64,000 nucleotides of DNA from Begonia masoniana (lineage: Eukaryota; Streptophyta; Magnoliopsida; Cucurbitales; Begoniaceae): positions 5,548,257 to 5,612,256 of the forward strand of contig CM039512.1 in NCBI GenBank assembly GCA_022432975.1, read 5' to 3'. Numbering within the stretch: the stretch's first letter is position 1; the number at the start of each line of letters is the position of its first letter. Positions 20,295 to 32,077 of the stretch are shown in pieces. The notes beneath the pieces were generated by a model that saw only the letters and a program-made list of their open reading frames with translations, was not told where the DNA came from and searched no databases. The translations under genes and the position numbers were made by a program.

Positions 20295-23200
20295 TTACAG
20301 TTTACTCGGCAATGACCGTAATCGAGAAATCGCATCCCTACGAACCAGGTCGCGTTGAATCTTTCCCATTGTGTTGACAGGGAATGGCTTCCTCCACCAA
20401 ATAAACTTCTTAGGAATTTTGAACCTTCAAAGAAATCATTTTTAAGTATACATCTCATGCAGTTAAGATTCAGAGAGATTGATAATCTACCAAATCATTA
20501 CCCAGATAATCTATTTTCTTTACAGAAATTTCGAAGAATTTCAGCGGACAGCCGTAGCTCATTCCCGTCAGATGGATGCTCAGAGCTGTTTCCAGACCAA
20601 TTCCCATTTTCCCTCAGCCGAACACAAGCAATAACCATCTCCGCCATACGAACATCAGGAACTCCGACAACGACAATGCCATCGACTCCGGGATGTTGGG
20701 ATAGAATTTTCTCCACCTGAACCACATAGATATTAAGAAAATATATAAATAATTAGATTATTTTTCACACAAAAATTTAAATTTTTTAAATTGTTGGTTA
20801 TTTATCATAGTATCAGAGACAAAGTTTAGAAATTCGAACATCGACAATTCCAAATTAGCACCATTAAAAAAATCATGTGCAAGGATAATAAAAAAAATAA
20901 TCTTATATGCAAAGGAGAATGATTAAATTATTTTCAATCCAAAGAAGTAAATTTTTTGCATTGTTGTTAATTTATCGAAACACAATGTTACTATTTTGAG
21001 ACGCCGTTGTAGAGAGAGATTACCTCCTCGGGGTAAACGTTCTCTCCTCCACTCTTGATTCGGCCATTAGTTCTTCCAACATGCCATAAATTACCAAAAT
21101 CATCAATGGAGCCAACGTCACCCGTGTCGAACCAAACTTCGGTATTGCAGGTAGATGGCTCGGATGGAGATGGAGTTTGACCCCAGTATCTAAGCATTAC
21201 ATGTGGCCCTCTCGTTAAAATCCTCCCGACGGGAAAAGAGCCATCGTAAGAAACCTTCATTTCTATGTGGGGTGCAGCTTTTCCAACACAAACTCCTCGT
21301 TCTTGTTGTGGAACTGAACTTAATTGAGAATTCATACAGGCTTGTTTGCAGGTTCCACATTTCGGATCATTAAGCGTAATGAAGGTCATCGAGGAACATG
21401 TTTCCGTCATCCCTTAACAAAGAAGTAACATCAGAAACTGAAAGTTAATATTGAATTCTTAAAATTTTAAAGTTCTTTAAAATATAACCAAAAATTAAGA
21501 CATGGATGATGATAAGTAATTCGTGTAATTCCTCAACTTCAGAGTTCAAATTTTGGTTTTGCATGGCTATGTCATCACTAATGGTTAAAAATCGAAAAAT
21601 AGATGAAAAAGAAAAAACAAAAACATGACACCGAAATTTACGTACAAAAAATTTATCGAAAAACAAAACTACGAGCAAATGAGAATATCTATTATGAAGA
21701 TCGAAATATAACAAAGAATTTTGTGAGCAAAACCCTAAATGAGATTCGTAATGCTAGCACATCGGCTCGACGCAGAAGGATTTGGATCACTGAACTCAAC
21801 ACTAATAAACATTCATTGTTACTAAATTTCTGATGAAAAAAAAATGTCTCACATTTATAAACGTATCGGCACGATGTAAAAACACTTTTTATGTAAAATG
21901 AAAGTGTTCAAAGTTTTTTATAGCTTCTAAACTCATATATCCTTATAGAACCTTTTTCAATTAACAATCAAAGCAACCCACCAGGGAACAAGCGACTGAC
22001 CATAAGCTGAGACAAGCATAGCTCTTGGGAAGAATTTCGAGGCATCCTTTATAAGCGCTTTCGGCAGGCTCCCGCCTCCATTTAATATCTTCTTTATACT
22101 TTCTCTTCCTTTCCAATCAGGCTTCGTTCTAGCAAATATTTCATATAAGTAAGTTTGAAGCTGAAAGTATTCAAATTCAATCATGAAACACAAGCATGAA
22201 CGAATCAGTTTAAGCAACAGATCTTCATAATTATCATACTACAAGAGCAGTGATTAAAGAAGTTAATATCTTCTAATCAAACACGTCTTCTTAATTAGTT
22301 TTACCTGACTAAAGCGACTAAATCAGCCATCATCGTGGGGACAGTAATAAGAGATGTCACACTGTACAATTCTACTGCTTCAACGGCCGATTTCACCTCA
22401 AACTTGGGTAGAATTACATGGCAGGCTCCGAGCATTAGCATAGTCAGGGCCGATGATAATCCACCGATGTGACATAACGGAGCTGTGTGCAAATAAACCT
22501 ACAAGTTCCCACACAAAAAAATGAACCATATTCTTCTATAAAAATACTAAAATATTAAGACTTCAATGACGAATTAAAGAGGAAAGGCATACATCATCCT
22601 CACCGTAACCAACAATAGCAATTTTAGCGAGAGACTGAACGATCAGAGCCGAATGTGTGATTGTAACTCCTTTTGGCCTCCCAGTAGTTCCTATAAGAAA
22701 AGAAAATTATTGTATAGATTGTTAAATTTTGCAAATGAATCTCTCGCTCTCTGACGATGATTTTACTTTAGCATCACCGTTGAAGTTCTCCTCTTTCGGC
22801 TATGCTTAAAGATAAATGATTAACATAATTCATCGACGTTGAAAAAAGAGAAACGTATATGCATACATATACATACTACAAAGTTATTTCAAATGATCAA
22901 TGAAGACTAGAATATTTAAGTTGAAAAAAGAATCAAATATTCATTAGTAAAGTGTAATTTAGATCCTTATGTTTGTGGTCATTTACAAATTAGATATTAA
23001 ACTATTTTTTTTACAAATCGAACATCAGTCTTTCACATAGCATCAATTTGAACCTTGATGTCAATTTATACGTTAAATTTTGCACGTGTATAACACGTTT
23101 TTCATTTAATTACCGTGTTTTAACATAATTTTCTAACCCCTCTGAATCTTTCTAATCTAATTTCAAAAATTATTGATTTCATACCTGAATATTTCAAAGT

Positions 23201-25082
23201 CCGTTGAGACATCGACAAAATTCAAAATCAAGTTAGAAATTGTCAGATATATTAACACATCAATGTCTAAATTTATGAGATTCAAAAGGTTGAGGATCGA
23301 TTGGTCAGTTCAATATTTATCTGCAAATGATCTCAAACGTTAAGTTTTAAATTGCACTTTGCCCAATATTCATTGATCGAATTATTTACTCAATCATAAT
23401 CTGATACGAGAAGATATTCTTCTCTTATAACGATGTGGAACTACATAATTGTCAAAGTCTAAGACAAGGTAAATCTTTCAACCAATCCCCACCACTGTGT
23501 TAATAATTCCCCATAAAATCATTATTGCCTTACACAAGTAAAGATTCTATCAGAACAAATCATAAGCAACAAAAAAAAACTACATCAAACTTATACCTGA
23601 AGTAAAGCATATTATGACCACACCTTCATGCGCCTTGCTGTAATTTGAAGGTTGCGATTTAATGGGATGCTTCTTTAGCTCTTCAGCGGTTAAGTCTTAA
23701 CATACGAGAGGAAAGACCAATCTTATCGAAGTGAGTTGATGAAAAATAGAGAAAGGGTACCTCATATATATGCCAAGGAAATATCACCAGTATACCATGT
23801 GATGATTTCTCGAAATTTGAAGAAGTAGAACCCAATAAAACATTCCACCTCAGGGAAGGAATTTCATTGAATTGAAGCTTTGAAAACCAGCTGTGACAGC
23901 TCCCGTCTGTCACCAACATCACCGGTTGCACTGTCGTAATAGCAAATTGAGCCTCGTCGATACTCTGGAAATAAAGAGGTAGGTGTGCTTAGGCTGCATA
24001 GAGCGACAATGCGACATGAAGAAACTCAAGCTCTTGAAGGGAGGAAATTCCTCGGTTTTCAGAGTTCGGACAATATCTTTTGCTAAAAGAAAGTAGAACA
24101 TCAACCTTAAAGTTAGCAAACCTTATTTTAATATCCATATAATGTTTTTTTGTTTGCTTGGATAATCCATTCCTTCTCATAAACAACTTAAATTACCAAA
24201 TTTCCCTCTTTTTATTTGAGGAAATCTCTCTATCTGATTCAACATAATATGATTATGGACTCCAAAGTAGGAAGAACTTCATGTCTTGATCCGAAAGTTA
24301 CACGGCTATCACAAACTTAGTCACCTCTCGAGAAATCCATGGTGAAATGAGCTCTGATGGTGATGAAGAACCATACCTTGCATGGATTTTTATACACTTC
24401 TTACAATATTGAGATGCTTTTATTTCTTCTCAAAGCCAGGAGATGACAAAATCATATTTAAAAATGTGTTTGGCAAACTCATTTAGGCTTAACTCGTTAT
24501 CACTGAAATAAGTTTAATAAACGTCAAATCCTAGCTTATAGATTATTCAAATTTTCAACTTGTTTAAGCAAATAAGTCAATAGTTGAATCAAATAAAAAA
24601 TTTTAAACAGCTTAAATAAGCTTAACAGATACTAAAATTAGGCAAAAAAAATTTCAACTCCAGAACAAAAATCTGGAAATCAAATCAAATGCAATTCAAC
24701 ACAGATGGAAATACAGAGGAAAATGACTTACCCATCTGTAATTAAGTAGAGCAGCAATACCACCAACAAATGCAACAGCTAGTAACCACTCCAAGTACCA
24801 ATCACTGAGAAAAAAAAAAAAGGCAAGCCCAATATGTGATTCAAATCAAACAAACTTCCATCTTTTCAAATCTTCAAAAAACCTGTTGAATGCAGAGATT
24901 GCAACGACGTCGCCGGATTTTAGGCCCAACTCGATAAGACCATCAGCTAAAGCCAAGACGCTGTCCACGAACTGCCCACCTGTCTTCCGCCGGTTGCCGG
25001 ATATTGTGACAGGGTAGTTCCGTCGGGTAGTAGCAATGCGGCTTAGGCACTGGCAGATGTGGGCTTCTGAAAAACTTGACAT
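20295..25082 (-). CDS. AAE14: 2-succinylbenzoate-CoA ligase (acyl-activating enzyme 14)
   Basis: It activates o-succinylbenzoate with ATP and CoA, the MenE step of phylloquinone (vitamin K1) synthesis. Ten coding exons on the minus strand: 24883-25082, 24732-24804, 23796-23964, 23597-23695, 22593-22690, 22305-22498, 22001-22128, 21024-21412, 20502-20716, 20295-20424. All junctions are GT-AG and in phase, giving 564 residues, close to the Arabidopsis protein (560). Adenylate-forming motifs are present: CFTSGTTGRPKG (across exons 4/5), SAYGMTETCSS, WFDTGDVG, GRTNGRIKSGGENVYPEE, and the C-terminal TMGKIQRD with the catalytic Lys. The last residues are PSKL, a canonical PTS1 peroxisome signal. 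The start is the first ATG (25080-25082), giving HICQCLSRIATTRRN near the N-terminus. No lesion seen. Confidence 0.95.
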
Positions 25083-26794
25083 TTCAATGGAAGGGGAAGG
25101 CGCAGAGCTTCCTGGCTTGATGTTTGAATGGGAGGCTCGAAACCGCGCAGTTGGGACTTGGGAGACATTATGGATTAGTTTTCTTATCTACAAAAGGAGT
25201 TCAGTGCCGCGTCCTTGACCTCTCCTACTCCGCAGGCCTTTAATTACTAATTAGACACTGATTATCCACTTTGACGTCGGCAAACCAAGATCAACAGCAT
25301 TTCTTGGAGTCGGTTCGGTTCGGTTCGGTTTGATTGAAAACCCAATCTTAATCTATATTCAGTACTAATAATGGTTAACGTCCCAGTTATAAATGGACGT
25401 TCATTTAAGATCACGAATCGTCGTTGCAATGTTCTGATAGAGAGAGAGATGATAGCGTGGTGGCGTTGATGGTGCTACTAATTTCCGGCGACTCAAACGC
25501 GTAGCACAGGGTTGGAAATCCAGACCTCATCGATGGCGGTAGAAGAATCGCCGGCTACGATGTCATTCTTCGGAGGCTAATCTTCGCCAGCTTCCTATAT
25601 GGAGTTGCCGACGGCGACAAACTTGAGCGAGCCGCTACAGTGGTGGAGCGAGGGCGGTGAAGACGGGAATGTTGGCGGCGTTGTTCGTGTGTTTGATAAT
25701 GGTAGGTACTCTCTTACTGAGCCTCAGCTTTGCTTTTCATGCTTAAGAACGTAGATCAGCATCACCATCGACTTACCAGCGTATGGCTTTGGCTTGGGGC
25801 TCTTCTTTTATTTATTTGAAAATAAAAATAAAAATAAAAAATTAATATTTTTACTCCATAAATAATGTAAGAGAAATATACTTTTAAATTTAAAAGAACA
25901 GAGTGAATATTAGTTTTTAAATTTATTAATGAGCTGAACTCAATCTCTTGCTGTCGTTACTTTCAGTTTTCTGTTGAGCTCTATCAAGTAGAGGCAGTTT
26001 TTAAATTTATTAATGAGCTACTGAACTCAATCCCTTGCTGCCATTACTCTTCAGTTTCGGTTGAGCTCTATCAAGTAGAGGTAATCTAGTTGAATCAGTG
26101 ATAAATTTAATGGGTTACTTCCAATTATGTTAATCAATAGTTCAAATTGGATAGGGCATTTCCCATTTTTATAGGAACTTTTGTACCAGAAACAATGGTA
26201 TCTCCAACATCATCCCTATAGTGTATGAAAATAACTCATTTAACACGAAGACATTAGCAATTAAGTCTCGGTCAATATGAAAATCATAAAAAAAAAATTA
26301 CATTTTTGTAACGCTGCGATCTTCTTTGCAATACCATTTAAAAAAAAAAAAACTTATGCTATTACAATTTTGACAATTTTCACAAAAAAAAAGAAAAAAA
26401 TTCAATGTTTAGAATTGCTGAAAATCGTCAAAATTGTTCTTACAAGAGTTTTTTCTCGTTGGAAATCGATGACCAAGAAGACCACATGACAAAAATGTAA
26501 TTTATTTGACAATTCTTTAATCGATAAATACTTAATTGCTAACCATCTTAAGTTCAAGTAGCTATTTTTCAAGGTAAATTATGCAGGCTCACTTAACATT
26601 CTTATGGTTGTTTACATTCATTTCAAGAATTAAAACAAAACAAATCAAATCAAACAAAGTATATGGTGCTCCTTAAACAAAATTAACTAAAAGAATTGCA
26701 TTCCCTTATTTGAAGCCCAAAAAATAAGAATAATAATTATTATATTTATATATGAGAATGAAAAAACAAAAAAGGTTGGATTTAGAAATTTGAC
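25083..26794. other. Intergenic between AAE14 and AGD12
   Basis: It holds the AAE14 promoter side, a short (ggttc)n run near 25313, a GC-richer segment 25440-25700 without a usable ORF, an 84-bp tandem duplication (25912-26080), A-rich tracts near 26290-26400, and the AGD12 3' flank. No gene recognised. Confidence 0.6.
25912..26080. repeat. Two-copy tandem repeat, period 84 bp
   Basis: Both copies start agtttttaaatttattaatg and end ttgagctctatcaagtagag, with a few substitutions and small indels between them. Confidence 0.85.
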
Positions 26795-29700
26795 CTACTG
26801 ATCAAGAGGCATCCATTCGAGCTCAAGATCTAAATCTCCTGATTCCACGTTCTGAAGCTTGAGAAAGACATCTTGTTTGACCTTACCGTCTACAATATTG
26901 ACAGTGCTATCATCTATGAGAGCATTATCATGAGACTTGAGCCATTTTCCAATCTGCATGTTTCCAAACATTCCTGCGTCTCCAAACGCCGTCGCTGATG
27001 TTATCATCGGCTGCAGGTCGATCTCTGCTTCTCCCATGATATCGTCTGCTGAAAATGTATCATGGTCGAAGACCCGCTGCATTTTAAGGCAAAAAAAACA
27101 AATAATTATCGCTGGTTTGTGATCTCTTTTTAAACAATAGCTGCATATGTGGTAAAAGATGTTTCTGTATTATAAAATGGATGGTACATAGCAAGACTCG
27201 TAATGAAAGATGCTTCTGTTAATTTCATTTTACAAAAAACTATTTTCCTTCTTCTCTAAACTGCTTTTGAAACCACGATTAGGAAACACTTCTAGTCCGG
27301 GTACCAAGCACATATGTAGCACGTACATGTTTAAATTAATATCACCAAACTTGAAGAAAAAGAGATTCAATTGAACAAATCTTATCAGCAAACAAGTAGT
27401 TCACCTCCAATCTAATTCCACCACAGCTAATAAGACATAAGTATTACAGTAATTCCCTAAGTTAAATGCATTTCCATGCGCATTGCTATTCGACCCTTGC
27501 ATTAATATGTTAAAAGAATTTTATTAAAGGTAAGTTTAAGGATCCGCCGTCAACTACTATATTAATGCCGATGGAGAGCGAGGCCCACCAAACATCATAA
27601 TGTAGTTGGTCACATCTGACAATAATCAATGTGTTTGTATAAAACAGAAATTCAGAAAAATTTTCTAACGAAATGTCTGACAAGGAAGAGTAGAGTCAAC
27701 AAGAAAAAAAAAATGTAGACTTACCAATTTGAGGGGTCCAAAATCCTGAGGCACTGACAGCATGAGCTCCTCATTCCAGATGGGATTCAAGTTGCTTTTT
27801 TTCACGGTAGTCTGAGCAGTCTAGATTCACCAGAGGGCGACAACATTTAGCAAAATCAATAGAAGGTACTAGAGAACATTGTAAAATAATTGTTAATCTC
27901 AAAAGCTTAAGTTACTAGGTTGACGTTAACATTCCCGTTTAATTCATCTCTAATCTTCATGTAAAAGTTTCATTTTTAACGATCTTTACATGTAGGTAAA
28001 TTTTACTAAATAGTTGAACTCAAAAGCTTCCCTTAAAAAGATCTCATGTTCATGAAATCGTGACTGATCTCAAAAACCTTAATTAATTTAATTTATTTCT
28101 AACAAAAAATGATGTACAATTTTTTCTCTTATGCTGTTTCATAACTGACTCAATAACGAAAAAAAAAGGAAAAATAACCTGGTTTCCAAGATTCAAGACG
28201 ACATAAGGATCGCTCGACATCATATCCCTAATGGCCAAATTTGTGCCTTTAATCACTTTGACTTTCAGTAACCCAATAAACTCAACCATGCCTTCCTGCA
28301 ACTACAATCAAAGTTTCGCGAGAAGAATCACTCATTATGAAACAGCCAACAAAACCCTTCATATACTTTTTCTTTTTTTTAGTGATACATAATTTTTACT
28401 AAAGGATGTGTACAATTGATGAGATAAATGAGTCCTCTGTAATCATATTATTAACTAAGCAAAGGTATGAAGCAAGACTGCTTCTACTGTAATTAGATTA
28501 GATTGAAAAGCACCTGTTATATGTCTTTGGATTACATGACTGAGAAACTTACCAATTTCTGAGAAGAACTTTTACTGCGGAAACTATTCATAATCTTTCT
28601 AGAAAGCCTTGTTTGTAGAGAACTCCTTCCCGAGTTGGTTGATAAGATTCGCAAACTAGGTTTCAAAAATTCTTGCTTTTCATATTTAGACCTACAAAAA
28701 TGAAATGAGCAACAATTTATTCTATCTGGTTCCCATCAACGGTCAATCCAAACTTGTAAGTTTATCAGTTTGTCACCAAAAAAAAAAAAAAGAAAAAAAT
28801 TTGAGATAGAAACAAGTACGAAGCTGCAAAGGGTAGTTTCGTGACACACTGAAGAAAAAATGCAAGGATGATGGAATACTTGAATTTAAACCAAACATGC
28901 TGAAAGAGTGAAAGGTGAGTCTCGGTAACTATAATATGAACCAAAGAAAGAAAGACAAAAAAAGAAAATTATAAAGACGATCCAAATATAATCGTATTCC
29001 TGTGGCATGAATGACTAGGACAAAGAAAGGTCAGATGTGAGTTAATAACCGAATGTATTTCGATCGTTCTTCATGGCTAGAATCTGGTCTTGGCTTGGAA
29101 TATCCTTCAGGAATAAAAGCTTCATATATTGAATTAGCAGAAGAATTTCCTCCCACCTCAATCATGGAATCAATTTCCTCATTAGACCATTCATCCAATG
29201 TTACAGATAGTACCTAGTAGTCCAGATAAATAGCATCAATTATATAAGAAGCCACAAATGGCTACCTGTCCGAAACAGATAAATGATTTACCAGTGTCAA
29301 AACCATTAAATTTCAACATTTCAAGCCAACAACAAACAAAAAACTCCAGACCATTCCATTACTTATCATTAATGAATGGGTGATGTTCCCAAAAGATACT
29401 TTCAGTTTGGCTAGAAGAAAATAATCAAGGTACTCTTGTTCATTTCCAATTCCAGAACCTTCTTGTGCTTGCAGCTAATACTAAGACATGCATAATTTTG
29501 GTATTGTGAGCAGTGACACGTGTGTGCTTACCAGGAGTTCGTAGGCCTTTTATGGGTGCTTAGCTAAGTTTCAATCAAGGATATAAAGGATAGTTGAGAG
29601 GGAAAATAAATTTACCTTTGATATATGAGTACCAAGGCCCCTGTGAACGCCACAACATTTTAAGCACACAAAAACTCCAATATTGGCTGACCTGTAAAAT

Positions 29701-30104
29701 TAAACCATGGTTCTTCAATTTTGGGATATTGGTTTAATGATAACATACAGTTCATATCTCTAGTTATTCTTCAACCAAGAAATTACTCCAAGCACTTATA
29801 TCTTTCAGTAGTCATTTCTCATTCCGACGAATAAAATAGTTGAATTTAATAAAAATTTCAAATCATCAAATGATTGAACTTACGCCCATTTGGGATCTGG
29901 AGCACGACAGTCTGCACAAAAGCGATTATCTTGCTGAAGCAACAAATCTTTCAATCTTCTTTTAGCTGAATAAGAAAAACACTGCTTATTTACTTCCCCC
30001 ACACCATGTTTATGTAATTAGCAAGACTATGCAGCTGATTCTAGCCTTTGCACTATAAGCGTACCTGAGGAAGGCCTCCCAAGTTCCAATGGGCGATTAC
30101 TCAT
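26795..30104 (-). CDS. AGD12: ArfGAP with C2 domain (AGD12/ZAC type)
   Basis: It is a GTPase-activating protein for ADP-ribosylation factors with a calcium/phospholipid-binding C2 domain, acting in vesicle traffic at membranes. Eight coding exons: 30065-30104, 29884-29965, 29616-29691, 29050-29213, 28553-28691, 28179-28295, 27725-27820, 26795-27076. All are GT-AG and in phase, giving 331 residues (family about 337). The ArfGAP zinc finger spans exons 2-3 (CADC...[12 protein letters not shown]), with the arginine finger in GVHRGLG. The C2 domain occupies the last half ([32 protein letters not shown]). The protein ends LEWMPLDQ. A 5' UTR intron acceptor lies at about 30190. The start region is tandemly duplicated, creating a uORF. 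Confidence 0.94.
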
Positions 30105-30107
30105 TGC

Positions 30108-30140
30108 TTAATTTTTATAACACAACCATCGATTACTCAT
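30108..30140 (-). other. uORF made by duplication of the AGD12 start region
   Basis: A roughly 37-bp tandem duplication repeats the leader plus the first codons (ATGAGTAATCG). The upstream copy encodes MSNRWLCYKN and stops with TAA. The real ATG follows three bases later in the same frame. Ribosomes would need to leak past it or reinitiate. Confidence 0.8.
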
Positions 30141-30189
30141 TGCTTGATTTTTATAACACAACAATCCAAAAAAGTTATTTTTCCAATAG

Positions 30190-32077
30190 CCTGAAAACAA
30201 GATAACCATAAGACATGTAAAGAACCAGCATCAGCAAAATGATCATATAAATGAATCTGCTACACCTTTTCCTCCAATTAATTTCATATGAAATTACGGA
30301 AGGCAACAAAAAGTGATAGATTGGAAGTAACTAAATAGTCAGACTTGTTCCGTATGAATTGTTAATGAAACACCAAAGCAAAAGTAAATGAATACTAAGA
30401 TTATAAAATAATAAGGAAAGCATGAATACTTCGTGACAGAATGACAGAGTTTGACATCAGTGCATTGATTGCAAAGATTTAAACATTGAATTAATAACAG
30501 TTAATTAAATAAGGATAATTCACTCAAAATTCCTGCAGCTAATTAAAGTAAAAGCACGGTTGCTAAACTGAAAAAGCAAAACAATGTTTGTCAACTCAAA
30601 TCATAGAAGAAAAGGCGAAAAATAAAAGAAAGAAAGACCATAATTTCCCCTTTTTCTCTTACTTTACCAATATTATTCGAGCATACAATGCCAAAACTTC
30701 CGCATGAGAGTCGATCCCAAACAAATTACGGAGAAAAAATCTTAACCATAAATATGAGTCCGATTATAGATTAAGAGGGAATCGGTATACAAAATATGAA
30801 TTAAGACACTTCATATCCATTAAATGATTGCTTGATTTATCATCACCGGGAGCTTATACTCAGATAAATTAGAGATAAAACAAGAGAAGCACACTGGAAA
30901 TGCCAAAATTACGTTAAAAAAAACACAATAACATGAATTCTTCAATTATTCAGCCAATCAGAGTACGAAAGAATGAAAGATCCGTTTGGAAAGGAACAAG
31001 AATTCTCACTAGAGAGATCAAACTCAATAAACCTCCATTGGAAGAGAGAGAGAGAGAGAGAGAGAAGGTATGGTGGATGACCAAAACTGAAATTGAAAAG
31101 GATTTGTTTGATTAATTATCAATTACTCAAATTCGAATGCACAGTTGGAAGACACGTGGCTTCTGAATTCCAAGAGTGTTGTTTGGCCGCTGAACATCTT
31201 TGAATTTGGAAGATAATATGATCTACTTGAACGAACTGAATAATTTTTATAATTATTATTAAATTATCGTGTTTATCTAAATTTTACGCACGTACAAAAC
31301 ACACGAATATGAATTTCCATAGTATTCTTAGAGCGCTGAGAGTCTCGACTCAACCCGCTAAAAAGAGGTTCAGGTAAGGCCCAACCAGCCTGGGGACCAA
31401 AGCCCGAGCCGTGCCCATATTGGGTGGTCTTAGGTCAGGTCTGCGGGCGTGAGACCTTGGGTCGGTCTGATTTTTGACTCAGCACTGTGTCGCGGCACGC
31501 TAGATAAGGCCGGTACGTCTAGAAAACGATAGGTTCATGCCCGGCATTAGTAATAAATAAAAAATCGACCCGACCGTATCAGTCCCGTCGCCGACCCGCA
31601 AGCTGAAGTTCGGATAATGAGGCTTAGTTTTGAATTTGCAGTAATAATCATCTAATTACTATAACACTCACCTATCCTGATATCCCAAATAGGTACTAAA
31701 AAAAGCATAACCAAAAACTGTTTTCAAAAACACCATCGTAAACACCAACAGATTTTCCCGAAAAGTTTTCAAGAAGGAATTCTGTGAGATCGGTTTCCAA
31801 AATGTACTTTCTAAAGTCATTTCTGAGAGAATCCTAACTGTAATAGAAATTGAGCATCTAGCTGAGCCTGATGAACCAATACGCTTCACATCAAGTTTAT
31901 AATCACCAAACCAGTAAAAAGCTAAAAGGGTTTTCTCATTTTAACCCATACCCTCTTTTGTTTCTCAAAAGATGCAGTTTTTTCTTTTGGCCAAATTCCT
32001 CCCTCGAATCCAATTTATTGCGGCGAAATAATAATCACATCGGTAGTAATGATTTACCCGGAACGGATTGATCCGAA
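30190..32077. other. AGD12 5' region and FNR 3' flank
   Basis: It holds the AGD12 5' UTR intron and promoter, an (AG)n tract at about 31041-31066, a GC-richer block 31330-31620 (dispersed-repeat-like, unclassified), and the FNR 3' UTR side. The 60-codon ORF at 30933-31115 and the 73-codon ORF at 31668-31889 have no recognisable domain. Confidence 0.55.

Noticed and set aside
23683..23931. Read-through form of AAE14 exon 3 ending LRLNR
   Set aside because: It continues past the donor at 23795 into the intron. Using that donor restores the adenylate-forming frame with exon 4.
25440..25760. GC-richer segment possibly a first exon
   Set aside because: The only ATG frame (MAVEESPATMSFFGG) stops after 15 codons and no continuing exon is recognisable.
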